Shown here in pieces: positions 26,633 through 33,822 of a stretch of DNA of 64,000 nt; positions within the stretch are counted from its first letter, which is position 1, and every line of letters begins with the position of its first letter. The position numbers and the translations under genes were made by a program. This DNA comes from Streptomyces capillispiralis. Lineage in GTDB: Bacteria; Actinomycetota; Actinomycetes; Streptomycetales; Streptomycetaceae. Below the pieces are notes generated by a model. That model was not told the origin of the DNA and made no database searches. It saw nothing but the letters and a program-made list of their open reading frames with translations. The stretch is taken from NCBI RefSeq assembly GCF_007829875.1, contig NZ_VIWV01000001.1, forward strand, positions 4,620,501 through 4,684,500, written 5' to 3'.

Positions 26633-27913
26633 GTGCCGTCCATCGACGTCGTCGTAGCCCGGGAAATCCTGGACTCCCGAGGCAACCCCACGGTCGAGGT
26701 CGAGGTCGGCCTCGACGACGGCAGCACGGGTCGTGCCGCCGTCCCGTCCGGCGCCTCCACCGGCGCCTTCGAGGCCATCGAACTCCGTGACGGCGATGCC
26801 AACCGTTACCTGGGCAAGGGCGTCGAGAAGGCCGTGCTGGCCGTCATCGAGCAGATCGGCCCGGAGCTCGTCGGCTACGACGCCACCGAGCAGCGCCTGA
26901 TCGACCAGGCGATGTTCGACCTGGACGCCACCGACAACAAGGGCTCCCTCGGCGCCAACGCCATCCTCGGTGTCTCGCTCGCCGTTGCCCACGCCGCCTC
27001 CGAGGCGTCGGACCTGCCGCTCTTCCGCTACCTGGGCGGCCCCAACGCGCACCTGCTGCCGGTGCCGATGATGAACATCCTGAACGGCGGCTCGCACGCC
27101 GACTCCAACGTGGACATCCAGGAGTTCATGATCGCCCCGATCGGCGCGGAGTCCTTCTCCGAGGCCCTGCGCTGGGGCGCCGAGGTCTACCACACGCTGA
27201 AGAAGGTCCTGAAGAGCAAGGGCCTGGCCACCGGCCTCGGCGACGAGGGCGGCTTCGCCCCGAACCTCGGCTCCAACCGCGAGGCCCTCGACCTCATCCT
27301 CGAGGCCATCAAGGAAGCCGGCTACACCCCCGGCGAGCAGATCGCCCTCGCCCTCGACGTCGCCGCCTCCGAGTTCTACAAGGACGGCGTCTACACCTTC
27401 GAGGGCAAGGAGCGCAGCGCCGCCGAGATGACCGAGTACTACGCGGAGCTCGTCGACGCGTACCCGCTCGTCTCCATCGAGGACCCGCTGTTCGAGGACG
27501 ACTGGGAGGGCTGGAAGGTCCTCACCGGCAAGCTCGGTGACAAGGTCCAGATCGTCGGCGACGACCTGTTCGTCACCAACCCCGAGCGCCTGGCCCGCGG
27601 CATCGAGGAGGGCGCCGCCAACGCCCTGCTGGTCAAGGTCAACCAGATCGGTTCGCTGACCGAGACCCTGGACGCCGTCGAGCTGGCCCAGCGCAACGGC
27701 TTCAAGTGCATGATGTCCCACCGCTCCGGCGAGACCGAGGACGTCACCATCGCCGACCTGGCCGTCGCCACCAACTGCGGCCAGATCAAGACCGGCGCCC
27801 CGGCCCGCTCCGAGCGCGTCGCCAAGTACAACCAGCTGCTGCGCATCGAGGAGATCCTCGACGACGCCGCGGTGTACGCCGGCCGCAGCGCGTTCCCGCG
27901 CTTCAAGGGCTGA
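26633..27913 (+). CDS. eno: Enolase
   Basis: 426 residues, standard length. The substrate loop SGASTG, the metal ligands in DVAAS, SIEDP and GDDLFVT, the catalytic Lys in LLVKVNQIGSLTE, and SHRSGETED are all present. It converts 2-phosphoglycerate to phosphoenolpyruvate in glycolysis and may also belong to an RNA-degrading complex. The GTG at 26633 is chosen over the ATG at 26627 because AAGGAG (26621-26626) is six bases before the GTG and abuts the ATG. It leads the conserved actinobacterial series eno / divIC / DUF501 / ppx. Confidence 0.98.
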   Translation: MPSIDVVVAREILDSRGNPTVEVEVGLDDGSTGRAAVPSGASTGAFEAIELRDGDANRYLGKGVEKAVLAVIEQIGPELVGYDATEQRLIDQAMFDLDATDNKGSLGANAILGVSLAVAHAASEASDLPLFRYLGGPNAHLLPVPMMNILNGGSHADSNVDIQEFMIAPIGAESFSEALRWGAEVYHTLKKVLKSKGLATGLGDEGGFAPNLGSNREALDLILEAIKEAGYTPGEQIALALDVAASEFYKDGVYTFEGKERSAAEMTEYYAELVDAYPLVSIEDPLFEDDWEGWKVLTGKLGDKVQIVGDDLFVTNPERLARGIEEGAANALLVKVNQIGSLTETLDAVELAQRNGFKCMMSHRSGETEDVTIADLAVATNCGQIKTGAPARSERVAKYNQLLRIEEILDDAAVYAGRSAFPRFKG

Positions 27914-27940
27914 GCGCCGCCCGCACAGGCGGCGTCGTCC

Positions 27941-27983
27941 GTACGTCCCCGTACTCGGTCCCGTACCGTGTGCGGGGACGTAC
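27941..27983 (+). terminator. Hairpin after eno
   Basis: GTACGTCCCC and GGGGACGTAC form a perfect 10-bp stem with a 23-base loop. It may stop or attenuate transcription into divIC. Confidence 0.6.
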
Positions 27984-28024
27984 GCACGTATGACCACGCA
28001 CGCAGGCGAACCGGAGGCGGAGAC

Positions 28025-28501
28025 ATGGCGGTGAAGGACCGGGACCGTTTCTCCACCGCGACCAGGATCCGGCTGATCGGTGAGCAGACCGCGGCACGGG
28101 TGTACCGCTCGCAGACCAAGCGCCAGGCCCGCCGCTCGCGGCTGACCGGCCGGGCGGCGCTGCTCGCCCTGGTGGTCTGCTCGCTGATCGTGGCCCTCGC
28201 CTACCCCATGCGGCAGTACGTCTCCCAGCGCGCGGAGATCGCCGACCTCCAGCAGGAGCAGGACGAGACCCGGCAACGGGTCGAGCGGCTGCGGGACATG
28301 AAGGCGCGCTGGCAGGACGACGCCTACGCCGAGCAGGAGATCCGCCGGCGGCTGCACTACGTCATGCCCGGCGAGACCGGCTACATCGTCATCGACCCGG
28401 GTACGGCGAAGACGGCCCGCACGGATCTGGAAGCCGCCGACCGCCCCTGGTACGCGAACGTCTGGGACGGCGTCGACAAGGCCGACGCCGCCGCCCAGTG
28501 A
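28025..28501 (+). CDS. divIC: Septum formation initiator DivIC/FtsB family protein
   Basis: 158 residues with a basic cytoplasmic N-terminus, one membrane helix (~43-62, LLALVVCSLIVALAYPM), then a coiled coil (QRAEIADLQQEQDETRQRVERL) and the DivIC signature ARWQDDAYAEQEIRRRLHYVMPGE. With FtsL and FtsQ it supports the divisome during sporulation septation. ATG 28025 follows GGAGGCGGAG. Its stop lies 32 bases before the favoured start of the DUF501 gene. Confidence 0.93.
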   Translation: MAVKDRDRFSTATRIRLIGEQTAARVYRSQTKRQARRSRLTGRAALLALVVCSLIVALAYPMRQYVSQRAEIADLQQEQDETRQRVERLRDMKARWQDDAYAEQEIRRRLHYVMPGETGYIVIDPGTAKTARTDLEAADRPWYANVWDGVDKADAAAQ

Positions 28502-28533
28502 CCTCCGATACGGAAAGCCCCGGAAAGACAGGT

Positions 28534-29115
28534 ATGGAAACCCCTCCGCCCACGACCCCGCGCACCGAGCCCACCGAGGCGGACGTCGAGGCCTTCAAGC
28601 AGCAGCTCGGGCGGCCCCCTCGCGGGCTGCGCGCCATCGCGCACCGCTGCCCCTGCGGGCAGCCGGACGTCGTGGAGACCGCGCCGAGGCTGCCCGACGG
28701 CACCCCCTTCCCGACGCTGTACTACCTCACCTGCCCCCGGGCCGCCTCGGCGATCGGGACGCTGGAGGCGAACGGCGTGATGAAGGAGATGACCGAGCGG
28801 CTGGGCACCGACCCGGAGCTGGCGGCCGCCTACCGCGCGGCGCACGAGGACTACATCCGGCGCCGCGACGAGATCGAGGAGCTGAAGGGCTTCCCGAGCG
28901 CGGGCGGCATGCCGGACCGGGTGAAGTGCCTGCACGTCCTGGTCGGCCACTCGCTGGCGGCCGGACCGGGTGTCAACCCGCTGGGCGACGAGGCGCTGGC
29001 GATGCTGCCCGAGTGGTGGCGCAAGGGCCCCTGCGTGACGCTCCCCGGGTCCGCCGGGTCCGCCGGGTCCGTCGAGTCCGCCGAGTCCGCCACGGAGAAG
29101 GAGGACGGCCGGTGA
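28534..29115 (+). CDS. DUF501 family protein
   Basis: 193 residues. The DUF501 domain (from ~DVEAFKQQLGRPPRGLRAIAHRCPCGQP) carries conserved Cys and His residues that could bind metal (HRCPCG, YLTCPR, KCLHVLVGHSLAAG). Function unknown; it is always found between divIC and ppx in actinobacteria. The tail is an acidic Ser/Gly repeat from GSAG- and ESAE-type codons (29046-29092). ATG 28534 has GGAAAG six bases upstream; GTG 28498, overlapping the divIC stop, is the alternative. It overlaps the next gene by four bases. Confidence 0.9.
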   Translation: METPPPTTPRTEPTEADVEAFKQQLGRPPRGLRAIAHRCPCGQPDVVETAPRLPDGTPFPTLYYLTCPRAASAIGTLEANGVMKEMTERLGTDPELAAAYRAAHEDYIRRRDEIEELKGFPSAGGMPDRVKCLHVLVGHSLAAGPGVNPLGDEALAMLPEWWRKGPCVTLPGSAGSAGSVESAESATEKEDGR

Positions 29116-30065
29116 CCCGGGTCGCCGCCATCGACTGCGGTACGAACTCCATCCGTCTGCTGGTGGCCGACGTCGACCCGGAAACGGGCGAACTGACGGA
29201 GCTGGACCGGCGCATGACGATCGTGCGGCTCGGCCAGGGCGTCGACCGCACCGGCCGGCTGGCGCCGGAGGCGCTGGAGCGGACCTTCGCCGCCTGCCGC
29301 GAGTACGCGGAGATCATCACGTCGCACGGCGCGGAACGCCTCCGCTTCGTCGCCACCTCCGCCTCCCGCGACGCCGAGAACCGCGACGCGTTCGTGCGCG
29401 GGGTGCTGGACATCCTGGGCGTGGAGCCCGAGGTCATCACCGGCGACCAGGAGGCCGAGTTCTCCTTCACCGGCGCGACCAGGGAGCTGGCGGGCCGGCC
29501 CGACCTGCACCGCCCGTTCCTGGTGGTGGACATCGGCGGCGGCTCGACCGAGTTCGTCGTCGGCGACGACCACGTGCGCGCCGCCCGCTCGGTGGACGTG
29601 GGCTGCGTGCGGATGACGGAGCGGCACCTGGTGCGGGACGGGGTCGTGACGGACCCGCCGTCCGAGGAGCAGATCGCGGCGATGCGCGCCGACATCGAGG
29701 CCGCGCTCGACCACGCCGAGGAGACGGTGCCGCTGCGCGAGGCGCACACCCTGGTCGGCCTGGCGGGCTCGGTCACCACGGTGTCGGCCATCGCCCAGGA
29801 CCTCCCCGAGTACGACTCGGAGGCGATCCACCACTCCCGCGTCTCCCGCGACCGCGTCCGCGAGATCACCGAGTGGCTGCTGCGCTCCACGCACGCCGAG
29901 CGCGCGGCCGTGCCCTCGATGCACCCGGGCCGGGTCGACGTCATCGGGGCCGGCGCCCTCGTCCTGCTGTCGATCATGGAGCGGATCGGCGCGGAGGAGG
30001 TCGTGGTCTCGGAGCACGACATCCTGGACGGCATAGCGCACAGCTGCGCCGCCGAGGCGCGCTGA
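29112..30065 (+). CDS. Ppx/GppA family exopolyphosphatase
   Basis: 317 residues, the short actinobacterial Ppx/GppA form. Actin-like ATPase fold motifs are clear: AAIDCGTNSIRLLVA (phosphate 1), FVATSASRDAENRDAF, GDQEAEFSFTGA, VVDIGGGSTEFV (phosphate 2) and the C-terminal DVIGAGALVL. It should hydrolyse polyphosphate or pppGpp, tying phosphate storage to the stringent response. GTG 29112 overlaps the DUF501 stop as GTGA with GGAGG upstream, so the pair is coupled. Confidence 0.93.
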   Translation: MTRVAAIDCGTNSIRLLVADVDPETGELTELDRRMTIVRLGQGVDRTGRLAPEALERTFAACREYAEIITSHGAERLRFVATSASRDAENRDAFVRGVLDILGVEPEVITGDQEAEFSFTGATRELAGRPDLHRPFLVVDIGGGSTEFVVGDDHVRAARSVDVGCVRMTERHLVRDGVVTDPPSEEQIAAMRADIEAALDHAEETVPLREAHTLVGLAGSVTTVSAIAQDLPEYDSEAIHHSRVSRDRVREITEWLLRSTHAERAAVPSMHPGRVDVIGAGALVLLSIMERIGAEEVVVSEHDILDGIAHSCAAEAR

Positions 30066-30102
30066 GAAGCACTGCCGGGCGATGCCGGCACCGGGCGGGG
30101 CG

Positions 30103-30336
30103 TCACACGTCGCGGTGGACGTCCCGCCGGCCGCCCATCTCGACGACGAGGACGACGAGTTCACCGTCGTTGATCCGGTGGGCGACCCGGTGGCTTCCGA
30201 CCCGGAGCCGGTGGGCGACCCGGTGGCTTCCGGCCCGGAGCCGGTGGAGCCCCGAGGGGCCGGTGAGCTTCTTGACGTCGGCGTCCTGGCGGTACGGGTC
30301 GTCACCGAGTGCGGTCAACGCGGTCAGGACGCGCAT
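30103..30336 (-). pseudogene. Decayed RelE/ParE-family toxin remnant
   Basis: The encoded C-terminus (MRVLTALTALGDDPYR, KKLTGPSGLHRLR, INDGELVVLVVEMGGRRDVHRD) matches RelE/ParE toxins, but the usual N-terminal strand and helices are missing, and the core is interrupted by an 11-residue tandem duplication of GSHRVAH. A 188-residue frame extends upstream to 30669, but that part looks non-coding. No antitoxin gene is adjacent. I read it as an inactive relic of a type II system; a short expressed product cannot be ruled out. Confidence 0.65.
30175..30240 (-). repeat. 33-bp tandem duplication in the RelE remnant
   Basis: Two copies of a 33-base unit, 30175-30207 and 30208-30240, differ at one base, with a further partial copy after them. 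The duplication is in frame and adds eleven residues to the toxin core. Confidence 0.9.
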
Positions 30337-30703
30337 GGCGTCGGGTCGGCTGCTCGCCCGGCTCCCTTCTTCGTGGCCGGTCACCGGCACTCGGCTGAGC
30401 TGTCGGAAGGGCGTTTGAGCGGGCTTCCGGGGGCTCTTCGGGGCCCTCGGCGGGAGCCCGCGCAGAAAGTTCGTGAAGTTCTTCACAAGGAATTGGCCCC
30501 GGTAGGTCGAAGAAGACGGCCCTGTTGACCCGTTCGGGGCCCCAACGCCCCTTTGAACACGTTCAGAAGGCGCCCGGAGGGGTCCGCTCGGAGGCGGCTG
30601 CCCGGGGGCTCCGGTGGGCCTCACACGACCCTCCGGTCGGCAGAGAGGCAGCTCACGCGGCATTGACAACGTGCCGTCGGGTGCGCCGGTTCCCGGTTCG
30701 CAC
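30337..30703. other. Intergenic stretch without a recognisable gene
   Basis: No open frame here looks coding. It contains the dyad GTGAAG-TT-CTTCAC (30473-30486) and a TTGACA (30663-30668) without a good -10. It probably holds remnants of the former toxin locus and the distal ndh control region. Confidence 0.5.
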
Positions 30704-30719
30704 TGTGATCTGGATCAAG
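30704..30719. promoter_or_regulatory. Candidate Rex operator upstream of ndh
   Basis: TGTGATCTGGATCAAG contains the inverted repeat TGATC-TG-GATCA and partly fits the Rex site TGTGAACNNNTTCACA. Rex is known to regulate ndh in S. coelicolor by sensing NADH/NAD. The 3' half is imperfect. Confidence 0.4.
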
Positions 30720-30805
30720 AGGCGCGGGAGTGTAACACAGGGCCTGTCGGACCTTGTGAAGGGGCGCACGAGGTACCCCCTCCCGGCGGGTGGATACTCG
30801 ATGGC

Positions 30806-32191
30806 ATGAGCACCACGGAGCGTCCCAGGATCCTCGTAGTAGGCGGTGGGTACGTAGGCCTGTACGCAGCTCGGCGCATCCAGAAGAAGATGCGTTACGG
30901 CGAGGCGACCGTCACCGTCGTCGACCCGCGGTCGTACATGACCTACCAGCCCTTCCTCCCCGAAGCCGCCGCCGGCAGCATCTCCCCCCGGCACGTCGTC
31001 GTCCCGCTGCGACGCGTGCTGCCGAAGGCGGAGGTCCTCACCGGCCGGGTCACCACCATCGACCAGGACCGCAAGGTCGCCACGATCGCCCCGCTGGTGG
31101 GCGATGCGTACGAGCTGCCCTTCGACTACCTGGTGATCGCGCTCGGCGCGGTCTCGCGCACCTTCCCGATCCCCGGCCTCGCCGAGCAGGGCATCGGCAT
31201 GAAGGGCATCGAGGAGGCCATCGGCCTGCGCAACCACGTCCTCGAGCAGCTCGACAAGGCCGACTCCACCACGGACGAGGAGATCCGGCGCAAGGCGCTC
31301 ACCTTCGTCTTCGTGGGCGGCGGCTTCGCCGGCGCGGAGACCATCGGTGAGGTCGAGGACATGGCCCGCGACGCGGCCAAGTACTACACCAACGTGTCCC
31401 GCGAGGACATGCGCTTCATCCTCGTCGACGCCGCCGACAAGATCCTCCCCGAGGTGGGTCCCAAGCTCGGCGCGTACGGCAAGGAGCACCTCGAGGGCCG
31501 CGGCGTCGAGGTCTACCTGTCCACCTCGATGGACTCCTGCGTCGACGGCCACGTGGTGCTGAAGAACGGCCTCGAGGTCGACTCCAACACCATCGTGTGG
31601 ACGGCCGGCGTCAAGCCGAACCCGGCCCTGTCCCGCTTCGGCCTGCCGCTGGGCCCGCGCGGCCACGTCGACACCGAGCCGACCCTCCAGGTCAAGGGCA
31701 CCGACTACATCTGGGCCGCCGGCGACAACGCCCAGGTCCCGGACCTCGTGGGCCGCAAGGCCGGCAACGAGAACGCCTGGTGCCCGCCGAACGCCCAGCA
31801 CGCGCTGCGCCAGGCCAAGGTGCTCGGCGACAACGTGGTCTCCGGCATGCGGGGCTTCCCGCAGAAGGAGTACAGCCACGCCAACAAGGGCGCGGTGGCG
31901 GGCCTCGGCCTGCACAAGGGCGTGGCGATGATCGTCATGGGCAAGATGAAGATCAAGCTCAAGGGCCGGCTCGCCTGGTACATGCACCGCGGCTACCACG
32001 GCATGGCGATGCCGACCTGGAACCGCAAGATCCGCGTCTTCGCCGACTGGACCCTCGGCATGTTCCTCAAGCGCGAGGTCGTGTCCCTGGGCGCGATCGA
32101 GTCCCCGCGCGAGGAGTTCTACGAGGCCGCCAAGCCGGCCCCGGCTCCCGCGGCGGCCCAGCAGGAGAAGACCGAGGCCAAGGCCTCCTGA
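30806..32191 (+). CDS. ndh: Type II NADH dehydrogenase
   Basis: 461 residues. Two Rossmann dinucleotide-binding motifs are present: VVGGGYVGLYAARR (FAD, residues ~10-23) and FVGGGFAGAETIGE (NADH, ~168). The FAD-contacting IWAAGDNAQVP and the C-terminal membrane-associating region (GVAMIVMGKMKIKLKGRLAW) follow. It passes electrons from NADH to menaquinone without pumping protons. ATG 30806 is 13 bases after a GATACT -10-like element, and no convincing Shine-Dalgarno is present, so the transcript may be leaderless. Redox control by Rex is likely. Confidence 0.95.
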   Translation: MSTTERPRILVVGGGYVGLYAARRIQKKMRYGEATVTVVDPRSYMTYQPFLPEAAAGSISPRHVVVPLRRVLPKAEVLTGRVTTIDQDRKVATIAPLVGDAYELPFDYLVIALGAVSRTFPIPGLAEQGIGMKGIEEAIGLRNHVLEQLDKADSTTDEEIRRKALTFVFVGGGFAGAETIGEVEDMARDAAKYYTNVSREDMRFILVDAADKILPEVGPKLGAYGKEHLEGRGVEVYLSTSMDSCVDGHVVLKNGLEVDSNTIVWTAGVKPNPALSRFGLPLGPRGHVDTEPTLQVKGTDYIWAAGDNAQVPDLVGRKAGNENAWCPPNAQHALRQAKVLGDNVVSGMRGFPQKEYSHANKGAVAGLGLHKGVAMIVMGKMKIKLKGRLAWYMHRGYHGMAMPTWNRKIRVFADWTLGMFLKREVVSLGAIESPREEFYEAAKPAPAPAAAQQEKTEAKAS

Positions 32192-32215
32192 CCCCACCTC
32201 CGGTCACCGCCTCCC

Positions 32216-32257
32216 CGAAGGGGCCGCCCGCCATCCGTGGTGCGGGCGGCCCCTTCG
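32216..32257 (+). terminator. ndh terminator
   Basis: A perfect 16-bp GC stem (CGAAGGGGCCGCCCGC and complement) with a 10-base loop begins 24 bases after the stop. Confidence 0.85.
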
Positions 32258-32454
32258 GCGTGTCCGGGGAGCGGTCCCCCGCGGATCCGGGGCGCAGCCC
32301 GGGAGGGGGCGCGGGCGGGCGGGCCCCCGCTCCCGCCGGTGCGGCCCACCCCCTTTCGCCCGGAGACGACGCGCGCCGGGGACTGCCAAGCCGCCCCCCA
32401 GGTGTTTACGTGGTGGACGACATTCCGGGATTACCCGTCACGGAGGTGTACCCC

Positions 32455-33756
32455 ATGGCAGACGCCGCCCCCCGACTGAAAGGCCTCGTCGAACAGCTGA
32501 TCGGCACGCCCCTCCCCGTCCGTGTCCGCGCCTGGGACGGATCGCTGGCCGGTCCTCCCGGCGCCCCGACCCTGGTGGTCCGCAACCGCCGCGGCCTGCG
32601 CCACCTGCTCCGCAAGCCGGGCGAACTCGGCCTCGCCCGCGCCTGGGTGGCCGGTGACCTCGGCATCGAGGGCGACCTCTACACCGCGCTCGACCTGCTC
32701 TCCGGCCTCATCTGGGAACGCGACGAGGACGCCCCCCGCCCCCTCGCCAGAGCCCTGCGCGACCCCGGCTTCCGCTCCGCCGTCCGCGGCCTCCTCGCCC
32801 TCGCCGGCCCCCCGCTGCCGCCCGCCCCGCCCCGCGAAGAGGCGCGCCGGCCCCGCCGCGGACTGCACACCAGGCACAGCGACCGGCGCGCCATCAGCCA
32901 CCACTACGACGTCGGCAACGACTTCTACGAGATCGTCCTCGGCCCGTCCATGGTGTACTCCTGCGCCTACTGGCCCGCCCCGCCCCCGCGGGGCACCCTC
33001 GAACAGGCCCAGCGCGACAAGCTCGAACTGGTCGCCCGCAAGCTCGCCCTGACGCCGGGACAGCGCCTGCTGGACGTCGGCTGCGGCTGGGGCTCCCTGG
33101 CCCTCCACGCCGCCCGCGACCACGGCGCGCGCGTCGTCGGGATCACCCTCTCCCACGAGCAGGCCGCCTACGCCCGCAAGCGCGTCGCCGACGAGGGCCT
33201 GACCGACCGCGTCGAGATCCGCGTACAGGACTACCGCGACGTCACCGACGGCCCCTACGACGCCATCTCCTCCATCGGCATGGCCGAACACGTGGGCGCC
33301 GAACGCTACCTGGAGTACGCCACCGCCCTGCACCACCTGCTCAAGCCGGGCGGACGGCTGCTGAACCACCAGATCGCGCGCCGCCCGCAGCGCGACGAGT
33401 CGTCGTACCGGGTGGACCCCTTCATCGACGCCTACGTCTTCCCCGACGGCGAACTCGCCCCGCTGGGCACCACGGTGTCCCTGCTGGAGCGTTCCGGGTT
33501 CGAGGTGCGCGACGTCGAGTCGCTCCGCGAGCACTACGCGCTCACCCTGCGCCGCTGGGTGGAGAACCTGGAGGCCGACTGGGCCCGCGCGGTGGCCCTC
33601 ACCGGTCCGGGCCGGGCCCGCGTCTGGCTGCTCTACATGGCCGCGTCCGCGCTCGCCTTCGAACACAACCGCATCGGCGTCAACCAGGTCCTCGCCGTCA
33701 GGACCCCCGAGTCCGGCGCCTCCGGCCTCCCCCTGCGCGCCCGCACCTGGAACTGA
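32455..33756 (+). CDS. Cyclopropane-fatty-acyl-phospholipid synthase family methyltransferase
   Basis: 433 residues. The C-terminal half is a SAM methyltransferase of the CFA/mycolic-acid cyclopropane synthase family: HYDVGNDFYEIVLGPSMVYSCAYW, motif I DVGCGWGSLALHAA near residue 206, SIGMAEHVGAERY and the bicarbonate/lipid-site HQIARRP. The N-terminal lipid-binding half (LVVRNRRGLRHLLRKPGELGLARAWV) is intact. It would add methylene or methyl groups to unsaturated acyl chains of membrane lipids. ATG 32455 follows GGAGGT at seven bases. It stands alone between two terminators. Confidence 0.92.
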   Translation: MADAAPRLKGLVEQLIGTPLPVRVRAWDGSLAGPPGAPTLVVRNRRGLRHLLRKPGELGLARAWVAGDLGIEGDLYTALDLLSGLIWERDEDAPRPLARALRDPGFRSAVRGLLALAGPPLPPAPPREEARRPRRGLHTRHSDRRAISHHYDVGNDFYEIVLGPSMVYSCAYWPAPPPRGTLEQAQRDKLELVARKLALTPGQRLLDVGCGWGSLALHAARDHGARVVGITLSHEQAAYARKRVADEGLTDRVEIRVQDYRDVTDGPYDAISSIGMAEHVGAERYLEYATALHHLLKPGGRLLNHQIARRPQRDESSYRVDPFIDAYVFPDGELAPLGTTVSLLERSGFEVRDVESLREHYALTLRRWVENLEADWARAVALTGPGRARVWLLYMAASALAFEHNRIGVNQVLAVRTPESGASGLPLRARTWN

Positions 33757-33767
33757 CCCGCACGCGG

Positions 33768-33803
33768 ACGCGGGCCCCGCTCCGTGAGGAACGGGGCCCG
33801 CGT
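33768..33803. terminator. Bidirectional terminator between convergent genes
   Basis: ACGCGGGCCCCG and CGGGGCCCGCGT form a perfect 12-bp stem with a 12-base loop between the CFA-family gene and the opposing ABC permease. Confidence 0.85.
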
Positions 33804-33822
33804 GCCGCGCGTCGCCGTGCGC

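Noticed and set aside
30103..30669. Intact 188-residue toxin gene
   Set aside because: Only the last ~75 residues resemble RelE; the upstream part has no coding signal and the core is duplicated.
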